A stretch of DNA of 56,404 nt from Luteimonas sp. 8-5 (lineage in GTDB: Bacteria > Pseudomonadota > Gammaproteobacteria > Xanthomonadales > Xanthomonadaceae), in the NCBI RefSeq assembly GCF_029763755.1, contig NZ_JARUVM010000022.1, positions 1 to 56,404 of the forward strand. The letters run 5' to 3'. How positions within the stretch are numbered: position 1 is the stretch's first letter; every line of letters begins with the position of its first letter. Positions 8,471 to 17,995 of the stretch are shown piece by piece. The notes beneath the pieces were generated by a model. It was given only the letters and a program-made list of their open reading frames with translations. It was not told the DNA's origin and searched no databases. A program made the position numbers and the translations under genes.

Positions 8471-9788
8471 AGAAGAGACCTCGCGGCGCAAGCCCGCGGC
8501 CCGGTATCGGCGCCGGCTGCGCACCCGCATCATCCTCTCGTTCCTGCTGCTCGGCTTCGGCCTGACGCTGCTGCTCGCCTTCGCCACCAACTGGGCGCGC
8601 AATCGCGTCGAGAACCAGCTGGTCGAAGATGTGATGAACAAGAACATCGACGAGTACGCCCGCCGGTTCTATTCCGATCCTGCGAAGAATCCCGACCTGC
8701 CGGTGCAGCAGATGCTGGCGCGCGTGGTCCGGCAACCGAACTTCGAGGCGCTGCGCCGCGAGCAGCCGGACTGGTACGAGTTCAAGGACGGCATCCACAC
8801 CGTCACCGGCACCAACCCGGACGGCACGCCGTTCTCGTACAAGCTGGCGGTCCGCAAGACGCCCGAGGTCTGGTTCTTCCTCGCCTACGACATGAGCCAG
8901 TCGGCCCGCGGCGAACGCCAGTTCAACAACGCGCTGATCGCGGTGGTCCTGGTGTTCACCGCCTTGTCGCTGCTGGTCGGCTGGTGGGCGGCCTCGAGGG
9001 TGATGAGCCCGGTGTCGGAACTGGCGCAACGTCTGCGCGAGTCGGGCGCCAGCTCGCAACCCGAGGCCCTGGCCGCGCACTTCCCGGACGACGAGGTCGG
9101 CGAACTGGCCAAGGCGCTGGACGACTACGCCGCGCGCCTGACCGAGGTGGTGCAGCGCGACCGCGAGTTCAATGCCGACGTCAGCCACGAACTGCGCACG
9201 CCCCTGGCGGTGGTGAAGGGCGCGGTGGAGCTGTTGCTGTCGAAACCGGACCTGGACGAGAAGAGCCAGGCGCGGCTGTTGCGCATCCAGCGCGCCGAGC
9301 AGCAGTGCACCGACCTGATCAGCGCGCTGCTGCTGCTGTCCCGCAACGAGCGCGGGCGCGGCAGCGCCGACGTGGCGCGCATCGCCGAGCAGCTGCTGGA
9401 CACGCACCGTGCGCAGCTGCGCGGCAAGTCGCTGGAGCTGCGCCTGGAAGGCGAACGCGGGCTGGTCGTGGATGCGCCGGACGCCGCGGTCGCGGTGGCG
9501 CTGGGCAACCTGATCGGCAACGCCGTGAAGTACACCGCGCATGGCGAAGTCGTGGTCCGGCTCCGGCCCAATGCGGTCGACGTGGTCGATTCCGGTCCGG
9601 GCCTGAGCCCCGAGGATGCGGCGCGCCTGTTCGAGCGCGGTTATCGCGGCACCCACGCCGAACATTCGATCGGCGGCGGCATCGGCCTGTCGATCGTGCG
9701 CCGCCTCTGCGACCTCTACGGCTGGGACGTGCGGGTCCTTCCGGGGCCGCACGGCGGCGTGCTCGCCACCCTGACATTCGGCACGTAG
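8457..9788 (+). CDS. Sensor histidine kinase (ColS/PhoQ-like)
   Basis: A 443-residue membrane kinase. A transmembrane segment lies at about 25-46, a periplasmic sensor of roughly 110 residues follows, then a second segment at about 158-180, a HAMP domain ending in HFPDDEVGELAKALDDY, and the HisKA box with H244 in FNADVSHELRTPL. The ATPase domain contains NLIGNAVKYT (N box), DSGPGL (G1) and GGGIGLSIVRRL (G2). Its ATG lies 14 bases inside the regulator gene, indicating tight coupling. The periplasmic sensor is small and has no Cys-rich or obvious metal-binding cluster, so the signal is unknown. Confidence 0.93.
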   Translation: MAATEEETSRRKPAARYRRRLRTRIILSFLLLGFGLTLLLAFATNWARNRVENQLVEDVMNKNIDEYARRFYSDPAKNPDLPVQQMLARVVRQPNFEALRREQPDWYEFKDGIHTVTGTNPDGTPFSYKLAVRKTPEVWFFLAYDMSQSARGERQFNNALIAVVLVFTALSLLVGWWAASRVMSPVSELAQRLRESGASSQPEALAAHFPDDEVGELAKALDDYAARLTEVVQRDREFNADVSHELRTPLAVVKGAVELLLSKPDLDEKSQARLLRIQRAEQQCTDLISALLLLSRNERGRGSADVARIAEQLLDTHRAQLRGKSLELRLEGERGLVVDAPDAAVAVALGNLIGNAVKYTAHGEVVVRLRPNAVDVVDSGPGLSPEDAARLFERGYRGTHAEHSIGGGIGLSIVRRLCDLYGWDVRVLPGPHGGVLATLTFGT

Positions 9789-9807
9789 GAGCGCGCCCTG
9801 CGCGTGA

Positions 9808-10734
9808 TCAGACGGGCTCGAGCCAGCCGTACTTGTCGGGCGTCCTGCCCTCGAACAGGCCGAAGAACAGTTCCTGGATCCTGCGCGTGACCGGACCGGC
9901 CTTGCCCGCGCCGACCTGGCGGCCGTCGACCGAGCGGATCGGGGTGATCTCGGCGGCGGTGCCGCACATGAACAGCTCGTCGCACAGGTACAGGTATTCG
10001 CGCGGCAGGTCGCGTTCGACCACGGCGATGCCGGCGTCGCGGGCGAGGGTGATCAGCGAGTTGCGGGTGATGCCGTTGAGCAGCGCGGCGCTGACCGGCG
10101 TGGTGTGCAGGGCGCCGTCGAACACCAGGAACAGGTTCTCGCCCGCGCCTTCGCTGAGCAGGCCGGTGGATGCCAGCGCGATGCCTTCGCCGAAGCCCAG
10201 GCGCCGCGCGTCGCGCGCGATCAGCTGGCCGGAAAGATAGTTGCCGCCGGCCGTGGCGCCGGCCGGAATGGTGTTGGGCGCGAACCGCTGCCAGCTCGAC
10301 ACGCAGGCATCGATGCCCTGTTCGAGCACGCCTTCGCCCAGGTACGGCCCCATCGCCCAGGCGGCGACGACCACTTCGATCGGCGTTTCGGCCGAGAGCC
10401 CGAACCCGCCGAGGCCGCGATAGGCCAGCGGGCGCAGGTAACCCTTGGTGAGTTCGTTGCGGCGCAGGACCTCGCGGCAGGCAGCGTTGATCTCGTCCAG
10501 GGTGTACGGGATCTGCATGTCGTAGATCCGCGCCGACGCGTACAGGCGGCGGTTGTGGTCGCTGAGGCGGAAGATCGCCGGACCGGACGGGGTCTGGTAG
10601 CTGCGGATGCCTTCGAACACCGAAGAGCCGTAGTGCAGCGCATGCGACATCACGTGGGCGGTGGCCTCGGCCCACGGCTTGATCGCGCCGTTCTGCCAGA
10701 TCCAGGCCGGATACTGCGTCTTCGGATTCGACAT
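9808..10734 (-). CDS. ilvE: Branched-chain amino-acid aminotransferase, catalytic Lys replaced by Thr
   Basis: A 308-residue fold-type IV PLP aminotransferase that would interconvert Val, Leu and Ile with their 2-oxo acids. The ATG at 10734 gives the family's usual start (SNPKTQYPAWIWQNGAIKPW). Family motifs are intact: SHALHYGSSVFEGIR, LSEGAGENLF and MCGTAAEITPIRSVDG. However, at the PLP-lysine site E. coli IlvE has AAKAGGNYLS, whereas this protein reads GATAGGNYLS: residue 161 is Thr (codon ACG, bases 10252-10254). One base change from AAG would explain it. As written, the enzyme should not form the internal aldimine. Either the base is wrong or the protein is inactive or altered. Confidence 0.9.
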   Translation of the reverse strand: MSNPKTQYPAWIWQNGAIKPWAEATAHVMSHALHYGSSVFEGIRSYQTPSGPAIFRLSDHNRRLYASARIYDMQIPYTLDEINAACREVLRRNELTKGYLRPLAYRGLGGFGLSAETPIEVVVAAWAMGPYLGEGVLEQGIDACVSSWQRFAPNTIPAGATAGGNYLSGQLIARDARRLGFGEGIALASTGLLSEGAGENLFLVFDGALHTTPVSAALLNGITRNSLITLARDAGIAVVERDLPREYLYLCDELFMCGTAAEITPIRSVDGRQVGAGKAGPVTRRIQELFFGLFEGRTPDKYGWLEPV

Positions 10735-10801
10735 GCTGGGACTCCCGGCGGGAACGCCCCGCGCTGAAGCCCACCATTCTAACGGCGCCGTGACCCGCCA
10801 G

Positions 10802-11365
10802 TCAGAACGAGACGAAGTAGCAACCGGCGTATCGATGCACCTGGAAGTCGATGGCCGAGGCGCCACCGCTGGCGTCGGCCAGCAGCAGCTGCAGGCTGCC
10901 GGGGTCGAAGGAGCGGCTGTCGATCACCTCATGGCCCAGCAGGCCCTCCAGGCGGTTCATCGTCGCCCGCCCGGCGGAAGTGGACATGCCTGCGAAGTGG
11001 TAGCTCTCGGCGACCCGGTTGACGTCGCCCAGGGCGAGCGCGCCGTACAGGTCCATGGCCAGTTGCGAACGCGAGCGCGCGCAGCCGCCGGCGGGCGAGC
11101 GGCGCCCGATGCCGCCGCGCGACCACGTCGCCAGCGCGCCGGCGTCCTCCATGCTGGTGCCCCAGTCGATGTCCGCGATCGGCTCGCTGGCTTCCAGCGT
11201 CGATCCGCTGCCGAAGATCGCGCAGCCGCGGTCGGTGTAGCCGACGCTGCCGTCCGGTGCGCGGCACTTCTGCAACGTGGTCGTGCCGGCGGTCGCCGGC
11301 ATCGTGGCGGGGATCACGCTGGCCATGGCGGCGACCAGGGCGGCGGCGAGCAGTGGGGTATTCAT
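10802..11365 (-). CDS. Secreted hypothetical protein with DUF4124-like N-terminal motif
   Basis: A 187-residue protein starting at ATG 11365. The N terminus is a signal peptide (MNTPLLAAALVAAMASVIPA, cleaved near TAGTT), so it is probably periplasmic. It is followed by LQKCRAPDGSVGYTDRGC, a two-Cys pattern like that of DUF4124 proteins. The rest contains a likely helical central part (about 90-150) and a C-terminal QVHRYAGCYFVSF with a further Cys. Function is unknown. It lies 72 bases downstream of metF on the same strand and 67 bases upstream of the ilvE start. Confidence 0.7.
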   Translation of the reverse strand: MNTPLLAAALVAAMASVIPATMPATAGTTTLQKCRAPDGSVGYTDRGCAIFGSGSTLEASEPIADIDWGTSMEDAGALATWSRGGIGRRSPAGGCARSRSQLAMDLYGALALGDVNRVAESYHFAGMSTSAGRATMNRLEGLLGHEVIDSRSFDPGSLQLLLADASGGASAIDFQVHRYAGCYFVSF

Positions 11366-11437
11366 GTGCGGACGCGCTGCGGGGTGAGCCGCATCGTCCG
11401 CCTGCACGCGTCAAATCCGCGTGCGATCCGCGGCTAT

Positions 11438-12295
11438 TCAGCGCAAACGCTGCAACACGTTCAGTGTCGGTTTCGAAAGGTTGAGCGTATAGAAATGCAG
11501 CGCAGGCGCGCCACCATCCACCAGGCGCCTGCACATCGACGCCACCAGGTCGGCCGCGAACGCGCGGATCGCGTCGGCGTCGTCGCCGTAGGCATGCATG
11601 CGCTTGGCGATCCACCGCGGGATCTCGGCGCCGCAGGCCTCGGAGAAGCGCCGCAGCTGCGAGACGTTGGAGATCGGCATGATGCCGGGCACGACCGGCA
11701 CGTCCACGCCAAGCGCGCGCACGTCCTCCACGAAACGGAAATAGGCGTCCGCGTTGTAGAAGTACTGCGTGATCGCACCATCCGCGCCCGCATCGACCTT
11801 GGCCTTGAAGTGGCGCAGGTCGGCCAGCGCGTCGTCGGCCTGCGGGTGGCATTCCGGATAGCAGCCCACCTCGATGTGGAACCAGTCGCCGTGCTCGGCG
11901 CGGATGAACGCCACCAGGTCGGTGGCGTAGCGCAGGTCGCCCATCCGGGCCATGCCCGAAGGCAGGTCGCCGCGCAGCGCCACCAGCCGGCGGCAACCCA
12001 TCGCCTTGTACAGCTTGAGCAGCTGGCGGATCTCCTCGCGGCTGCCGCCCATGCAGCTCAGGTGCGGCGCCGCATCCAGCGCATGCTTCTCGCGCAGGCG
12101 CTGGATGGTCTCCGGCGTGTACGACAGCGTCGACCCGCCGGCACCGAAGGTGCACGACACGTACTCCGGATCCTCGCGCCGCAGCCGGGCCGCGGTGCGG
12201 TCCAGCTGCGCGCGCTGCTCGTCGGTCTTCGGCGGGTAGAACTCGAAGGAGACGGGAACGCCGGGAGAGGGGAGACGGGAAACGGGAGACGGCAT
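11438..12295 (-). CDS. metF: 5,10-methylenetetrahydrofolate reductase MetF
   Basis: A 285-residue FAD-dependent TIM-barrel enzyme that reduces 5,10-methylene-THF to 5-methyl-THF for methionine synthesis. Present motifs are SFEFYPPKT (catalytic Glu), LVALRGDLP (flavin-binding Asp), DAGADGAITQYFYN and PGIMPISN, matching E. coli MetF. The start is odd. The ATG at 12295 shares one base with the stop of the S23-like gene (TGATG), and codons 2-13 (PSPVSRLPSPGV) are written by a G-rich heptamer array. No other in-frame start lies before the conserved SFEFYPPKT. AAGGA in the S23 gene end, seven bases upstream, would serve as ribosome binding site. Confidence 0.95.
   Translation of the reverse strand: MPSPVSRLPSPGVPVSFEFYPPKTDEQRAQLDRTAARLRREDPEYVSCTFGAGGSTLSYTPETIQRLREKHALDAAPHLSCMGGSREEIRQLLKLYKAMGCRRLVALRGDLPSGMARMGDLRYATDLVAFIRAEHGDWFHIEVGCYPECHPQADDALADLRHFKAKVDAGADGAITQYFYNADAYFRFVEDVRALGVDVPVVPGIMPISNVSQLRRFSEACGAEIPRWIAKRMHAYGDDADAIRAFAADLVASMCRRLVDGGAPALHFYTLNLSKPTLNVLQRLR
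12248..12292 (+). repeat. Inverted heptamer array, left arm (inside metF 5' end)
   Basis: A G-rich tract built of variants of the heptamer GGAGACG (GGAGACG, GGAAACG, GGAGACG and a degenerate earlier copy). It is G-rich on the plus strand, so it encodes the first codons of metF on the minus strand. The same sequence occurs in the opposite orientation at 12666-12695, on the other side of the S23-like gene. GGGGAGACGGGAA is shared exactly between the two arms (13 bases), and a second block GGGAGACG is also shared. Confidence 0.75.
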
Positions 12296-12675
12296 CAGTC
12301 GATCCTTGCGGCAGGTTCGGCGAGGCGTTTGATCAGAGCGTTGAGCCGTGCAAAGACGCGCTCGACATGGTCGTCGAGTTCTGAAGACGTTTCCGCCAAG
12401 CCGAGGCGGCTTGCGATGAGAAGTTGTGTTTCGAGCTCCGACAGCGAGCCCCTGGCGATACTCAGATGGTGCACGTACTCCTTCCTCGAGCGGCGGGCCG
12501 CGCCTTCGGAAATATTGGAAGGAACGCTGACGGCCGCACGCCGCAATTGCGACGTGAGGCCATACCGCTCTTCAGCAGGAAACCCGGCGGTGTGCCGGTA
12601 AATGCTTTCCACCAACCCACTCGCGTCTTGCCAGACATCCAGTTGGTGATGAGGTCGGCTTCCCACGTCTCCCAT
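12295..12675 (-). CDS. Four-helix-bundle protein, S23/IVS family
   Basis: A 126-residue, largely helical protein of the S23-like four-helix-bundle family, first known from intervening sequences in 23S rRNA genes and related in fold to the Avd proteins of diversity-generating retroelements. Family hallmarks are LDVWQDASGLVESIYR, QLRRAAVSVPSNISEGAA and RGSLSELETQLLIASRLG. The ATG at 12675 is inside the right heptamer arm; the frame opens further upstream only by running into ahcY. Its stop overlaps the metF ATG. It sits as a cassette between ahcY and metF, which usually act in one pathway. Its molecular role is unknown; RNA or nucleic-acid binding is the usual suggestion for the family. Confidence 0.88.
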   Translation of the reverse strand: MGDVGSRPHHQLDVWQDASGLVESIYRHTAGFPAEERYGLTSQLRRAAVSVPSNISEGAARRSRKEYVHHLSIARGSLSELETQLLIASRLGLAETSSELDDHVERVFARLNALIKRLAEPAARID

Positions 12676-12695
12676 CTCCCTCTTCCCGTCTCCCC
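12666..12695 (-). repeat. Inverted heptamer array, right arm (between ahcY and S23-like gene)
   Basis: On the minus strand this is four consecutive heptamers, all variants of GGAGACG. It begins two bases after the ahcY stop and contains the ATG of the S23-like gene. It is the inverted partner of 12248-12292. In the transcript the two arms could pair (13 bp exact, plus a further 8 bp after a seven-base bulge), enclosing the whole S23-like gene. Confidence 0.75.
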
Positions 12696-12697
12696 GC

Positions 12698-14143
<1,446 letters not shown>

Positions 14144-14170
14144 GGTGGTGCTCCGTCGGATGGATTCAAC

Positions 14171-14241
14171 GGGCGCCGTTGTCGCTTCGTCCCGCCGAGC
14201 CTGGCCGTCGTTGCGACGGTCGCAGCGCCCCTCGGCGGGAC
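14171..14241 (-). promoter_or_regulatory. SAH riboswitch upstream of ahcY
   Basis: On the minus strand, GTCCCGCCGAG (14241-14231) pairs with CTCGGCGGGAC (14199-14189) to make P1. Inside are the conserved GGGGCGCTGC segment and GGCCAGGCTCGG. Downstream, AACGGCGCCCG can pair GCGCCC back to GGGCGC as the pseudoknot. This matches the SAH riboswitch described upstream of ahcY in beta- and gammaproteobacteria, including the order of the conserved blocks. SAH binding would turn on the downstream gene. It lies between the metK stop (14251) and the ahcY start (14143). Confidence 0.93.
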
Positions 14242-14250
14242 GGGGTCATG

Positions 14251-15468
14251 TCACTTCAGTTTGGCAGCCTTGCGCAGCTCGTCGGCCTTGTCGGTCTGCT
14301 CCCACGAGAACGCGGTCGCCTTCTGCTTCTTGCCGGCGCCGTCGACGTACTCGACCGCCTGCGGCTTGCGGCCGAAGTGGCCGTAGGCCGCGGTGGCCTG
14401 GTACATCGGGTGGATCAGGTCGAGCATCTGGATGATGCCGTACGGACGCAGGTCGAAGTGCTTGCGGATCAGCTTCTCGATGACGTCGTCGCCGACCTTG
14501 CCGGTGCCGAAGGTGGTGACCGAAATGCTGGTCGGCTCGGCCACGCCGATGGCGTAGCTCACCTGCACTTCGCAGCGGTCGGCCAGCCCGGCGGCGACCA
14601 CGTTCTTGGCGACGTAGCGCGCGGCGTACGCGGCGGAACGGTCGACCTTGGACGGATCCTTGCCGGAGAACGCACCGCCGCCGTGGCGGGCCCAGCCGCC
14701 GTAGGTGTCGACGATGATCTTGCGGCCGGTCAGGCCGCAGTCGCCCACCGGGCCGCCGATCACGAACTTGCCGGTCGGGTTGATGTGGAACTTGGTGCCC
14801 TTGTGCAGCCACTTGGCCGGCAGCACGGGCTTGAGGATGTGCTCGCGCACGGCCTCGACCAGATCCTTCTGCTTCACGCCCGGGTCGTGCTGGGTGGACA
14901 GCACCACCGCGTCGATGGCGACGGCCTTGCCGTTGTCGTAGCGCAGGGTGACCTGGCTCTTGGCGTCCGGGCGCAGCCACGGCAGCGGCGAGTTCTTCTT
15001 CTTGCGCACCTTGGCCTGCTGCTCGACCAGGCGGTGGGAAAGGTGGATCGCCGCCGGCATGTAGCTGTCGGTCTCGTTGGTGGCGTAGCCGAACATCAGG
15101 CCCTGGTCGCCGGCGCCCTGCTCCTCGGGCTTCCTGCGGTCCACGCCCTGGTTGATGTCGGGCGACTGCTTGCCGATGAGGTTGAGCACGCCGCAGGTGG
15201 CGCCGTCGAAGCCGACTTCGCTGGAGTCGTAGCCGATGTCGAGGATGACCTTGCGGGTCAGCGCCTCGAGGTCGATCCACGCGCTGGTGGTGATCTCGCC
15301 GGCGACGATCGCCACGCCCGTCTTGACCATGGTTTCGCAGGCCACGCGTGCGCGCTTGTCCTGGGCCAGGATGGCGTCCAGCACGGCGTCCGAAATCTGG
15401 TCGGCGACCTTGTCCGGATGGCCCTCGGAGACCGACTCGGAGGTGAAGAGGTAGGCGGAACGGCTCAT
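14251..15468 (-). CDS. metK: S-adenosylmethionine synthetase MetK
   Basis: A 405-residue enzyme that makes SAM from methionine and ATP in the cytosol. It aligns along its length with E. coli MetK. Visible motifs are [18 protein letters not shown] (ATP-site His), [24 protein letters not shown], and the phosphate-loop [19 protein letters not shown]. The ATG at 15468 ([15 protein letters not shown]) is preceded by CTGGAG and gives the family start, although the frame is open upstream. It is on the same strand as ahcY and metF, so the methyl cycle genes form one block; the SAH riboswitch separates it from ahcY. Confidence 0.98.
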   Translation of the reverse strand: MSRSAYLFTSESVSEGHPDKVADQISDAVLDAILAQDKRARVACETMVKTGVAIVAGEITTSAWIDLEALTRKVILDIGYDSSEVGFDGATCGVLNLIGKQSPDINQGVDRRKPEEQGAGDQGLMFGYATNETDSYMPAAIHLSHRLVEQQAKVRKKKNSPLPWLRPDAKSQVTLRYDNGKAVAIDAVVLSTQHDPGVKQKDLVEAVREHILKPVLPAKWLHKGTKFHINPTGKFVIGGPVGDCGLTGRKIIVDTYGGWARHGGGAFSGKDPSKVDRSAAYAARYVAKNVVAAGLADRCEVQVSYAIGVAEPTSISVTTFGTGKVGDDVIEKLIRKHFDLRPYGIIQMLDLIHPMYQATAAYGHFGRKPQAVEYVDGAGKKQKATAFSWEQTDKADELRKAAKLK

Positions 15469-15483
15469 GCGGGACTCCAGGAG

Positions 15484-15503
15484 AGGGATATATCCCTTGA
15501 TAC
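15484..15503 (-). promoter_or_regulatory. Palindromic candidate operator upstream of metK
   Basis: Two overlapping dyads stand 16-35 bases upstream of the metK ATG: the perfect 14-base palindrome AGGGATATATCCCT (15484-15497) and the near-palindrome ATATCCCTTGATAC (15490-15503). Methionine-cycle genes in several proteobacterial groups are controlled by small dimeric repressors with such AT-rich inverted repeats. Which regulator acts here is not known. A SAM-binding riboswitch fold was looked for and not seen. Confidence 0.3.
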
Positions 15504-15571
15504 GGATGAAAGGATGGGCGCGGATGATACACGGAGAACCCGGGTGGGACCACATTTCCCGCCCAGGGCGT

Positions 15572-16591
15572 TCATGCTGCCTCGCGGGCCGTTGCCGCCC
15601 CGTCGGCCACCAGGCCCTCGAAATATTCGCCTGTCAGGCGCAACTGCTCGGCGGCCGTCGCGGCGCGGTTGACCACGGCGCGGAAGGCATGGTTTTCCGG
15701 GCGGTCCTTCGCATACCAGCCCAGGTGCTTGCGCGCGATGCGAACCCCGGCCTCCTCGCCGTGGAAGGCATGCAGGTCGCGCAGGTGGCCCAGGAGGATG
15801 TCGCGCACCTCGTCCAGCGAGGGCTCGGGCAGCAGTTCGCCGCGCGACAGGTAGTGCCAGATCTCGCGGAAGATCCAGGGACGACCCTGCGCCGCGCGGC
15901 CGACCATCACCGCATCGGCGCCGGTGAGGCGCAGGACTTCGGCGGCCTTGTGTGGCGAATCGATGTCGCCGTTGGCGATCACCGGGATGGAGATCGCGGC
16001 CTTGATCGCGGCGATGGTCCCGTATTCGGCCACGCCGGTGTAATGCTGCTCGCGGCTACGCCCGTGCACTGCCAGCGCGGCGATTCCCGATTCGCGCGCA
16101 ATGTGGGCGATGGCGGGGGCATTGCGGTGCGTGGCGTCCCAGCCGGTGCGGATCTTCAGCGTCACCGGCACGTCGACAGCGGCCACGACCGCTTCGAGGA
16201 TCCGCGCCACCAGGGCTTCGTCGCGCATCAGCGCGGAGCCGGCCCAGGCGTTGCAGACCTTCTTGGCCGGGCAGCCCATGTTGATGTCGATGAGCTGCGC
16301 GCCGTGGTCGACGTTGTGGCGTGCGGCCGCCGCCATGGTCGCGGGATCGGTGCCGGCGATCTGCACGCTCACCGGGTCGGGCTCGCCGGCGTGGTCCATG
16401 CGCCGCAGCGATTTGGTCGTGCCCCAGAAACGGGGATCCGAGGTGGTCATCTCCGACACCGCCAGACCGGCGCCCAGCCGCTTGCACAGTACGCGGAACG
16501 GCTTGTCGGTGACGCCCGCCATCGGGGCTAGGATCACCGGCCTGTCGATCCGGTAGGGGCCGATCTGGAGCGGGGCGGGGGCTGCGGGCAT
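15572..16591 (-). CDS. dusB: tRNA-dihydrouridine synthase DusB
   Basis: A 339-residue FMN-dependent TIM-barrel enzyme that reduces uridine to dihydrouridine in the tRNA D loop. It has the flavin-binding [12 protein letters not shown], the DusB-type active-site motif [12 protein letters not shown] with the catalytic Cys, [24 protein letters not shown] and VIANGDI. The last helical domain (about 245-330) binds tRNA. The [10 protein letters not shown] wording is that of DusB rather than DusA or DusC. It is followed on the same strand by the YegP-like gene's region but is separated from metK by about 100 bases. Confidence 0.93.
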   Translation of the reverse strand: MPAAPAPLQIGPYRIDRPVILAPMAGVTDKPFRVLCKRLGAGLAVSEMTTSDPRFWGTTKSLRRMDHAGEPDPVSVQIAGTDPATMAAAARHNVDHGAQLIDINMGCPAKKVCNAWAGSALMRDEALVARILEAVVAAVDVPVTLKIRTGWDATHRNAPAIAHIARESGIAALAVHGRSREQHYTGVAEYGTIAAIKAAISIPVIANGDIDSPHKAAEVLRLTGADAVMVGRAAQGRPWIFREIWHYLSRGELLPEPSLDEVRDILLGHLRDLHAFHGEEAGVRIARKHLGWYAKDRPENHAFRAVVNRAATAAEQLRLTGEYFEGLVADGAATAREAA

Positions 16592-16610
16592 CGCCCCATT
16601 ATCGCCTGCC

Positions 16611-16949
16611 TCAGGGCCGCGTGTTGTCCACCACCGTGGCCAGCGGCGCGCTCGTCATCACGGCCCGGATGCCGTTGTCGCGCGCGGTCGTGGTGCCGTA
16701 CATCTGGCTCTGGCCGATGACCTGGCCGTTGCGCGCCATCATGGTGAAGTACGGGCTGCCGTTCTTCGCCGCCAGGCTGGAGAAACTGGAAGCGACCGAG
16801 GCATGCGCGCGCACGGACTGGATCCCCGCCTGGCATGCCGCCTTGGTCGTATAGCCCTGGCTGACGAGGATCACCTGGCCGTTGGCCGACTTGAGCACGA
16901 AACCGAACTTGTCGTCGTTGCGGGCATTGATCTCGAAACGAGCTGTCAT
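16611..16949 (-). CDS. YegP-like DUF1508 protein
   Basis: A 112-residue soluble protein made of two tandem DUF1508 units, at about 1-50 and 55-110. The first reads ARFEINARNDDKFGFVLKSA with QVILVSQGYTTKAACQAGI. The second reads PYFTMMARNGQVIGQSQMY with TTTARDNGIRAV. This is the duplicated plan of E. coli YegP. Members are small cytosolic proteins of unknown function, often induced in stationary phase or by stress. It starts at ATG 16949 and ends 19 bases before the dusB start on the same strand, so the two may be co-transcribed. Confidence 0.85.
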   Translation of the reverse strand: MTARFEINARNDDKFGFVLKSANGQVILVSQGYTTKAACQAGIQSVRAHASVASSFSSLAAKNGSPYFTMMARNGQVIGQSQMYGTTTARDNGIRAVMTSAPLATVVDNTRP

Positions 16950-17004
16950 GACTGCCTCCCCGATCGAACGTATTCATGTTCGTCCCCGGCAGGTTATGCG
17001 CGCG

Positions 17005-17979
17005 TTAATCCGGGGTAAAGCGCGCTTCCACCTGCTCCCGCGACGGCATCGAGGCGGCGGCACCGTGCCGCTCGGTGGACAATGCGGCGTACCGGCCTGC
17101 GAACCGGGCCATGTCTGCAAAAGCGGCACCGGATCCGGCAATCGCGGCAGCCAACGCGCCATTGAAGGCGTCGCCGGCGCCGGTCGTGTCGATGGCGGCG
17201 ACCCGCTCGGCGGGCAGCCGGTAGCAGTTGCGCGTGTCGCCATGACGGTCCTCGTCGCGATGCGAGACGAAGGCGCCAGCGGCGCCCAGGGTCACCACCA
17301 CGGTACCGCCGGGCAGCAGCCCGCGGCATAGCGCGTGCAGGGCTGCGTCGTCCATGCCGGCGACGGCCTCCGCGCCGATGGCCGCCCCGGAAGCATTGGC
17401 AAGGCCGGCGAACTCGGTTTCGTTGGGCGTCAACACGTCGGCCAGGCCCAGCAACGCATCGCGCGCGGCGGCGTCGAGCGCGGGCGCGGGTGCCGGATTG
17501 AGCAGGGTGGTCGCGCCGCAGGCACGACCCGCGCGCAGCGCGGCGACGACGGTGTCGTACGGCGTTTCCAGTTGCGCCAGCACAACGGCCGCGTCGCGGA
17601 ACAGGGGAGCGCGGGACTCGACACTGGCCGGGTCGAGCCGGGCATTGGCGCCGGCGCCGATCACTATGCTGTTGCGGCCGGCGGCGTCTACGAAGATCCC
17701 CGCGGTGCCGGTCGGCGCATCGCTGGGCATCGCATGCAGGTCGATCGCGTCCCCGGCGGCCAGCGAGCGCGCGAGTGCGCCACCGGCGTCGTCGCCAAGC
17801 GCGCACACGAAGCTGGTCGCGGCACCGGCACGCGCGGCGGCGACGGCCTGGTTGAATCCCTTGCCGCCGGGCCCGCTCAGGTAGTCGCCGGCCAAGGTCG
17901 CGCCCGGTGCCGGCAGTTCCGCGCAGCGCCACACGTGGTCGACATTGAACGACCCCACGACGACCACCTTGCCGGCCAC
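17005..17979 (-). CDS. rbsK: Ribokinase (PfkB family)
   Basis: A 324-residue PfkB-family sugar kinase starting at GTG 17979. It has the N-terminal FNVDHVW (substrate Asn/Asp), GGKGFNQAVAAARAGA, LNPAPAP, DVLTPNETE and the C-terminal DTTGAGDAFNGALA with the catalytic Asp and anion hole. Wording and length fit ribokinase, which makes ribose 5-phosphate with ATP. It lies 16 bases downstream of a nucleoside-type MFS transporter on the same strand. That suggests the ribose comes from imported nucleosides, although no nucleoside hydrolase is in the window. A different pentose or nucleoside as substrate cannot be excluded. Confidence 0.88.
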   Translation of the reverse strand: MAGKVVVVGSFNVDHVWRCAELPAPGATLAGDYLSGPGGKGFNQAVAAARAGAATSFVCALGDDAGGALARSLAAGDAIDLHAMPSDAPTGTAGIFVDAAGRNSIVIGAGANARLDPASVESRAPLFRDAAVVLAQLETPYDTVVAALRAGRACGATTLLNPAPAPALDAAARDALLGLADVLTPNETEFAGLANASGAAIGAEAVAGMDDAALHALCRGLLPGGTVVVTLGAAGAFVSHRDEDRHGDTRNCYRLPAERVAAIDTTGAGDAFNGALAAAIAGSGAAFADMARFAGRYAALSTERHGAAASMPSREQVEARFTPD

Positions 17980-17995
17980 GACGGCGATGCCCGCG

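Noticed and set aside
15469-15571. A SAM-binding riboswitch in front of metK
   Set aside because: The 103-base region has palindromes but not the conserved core of any SAM riboswitch class that I can recognise.
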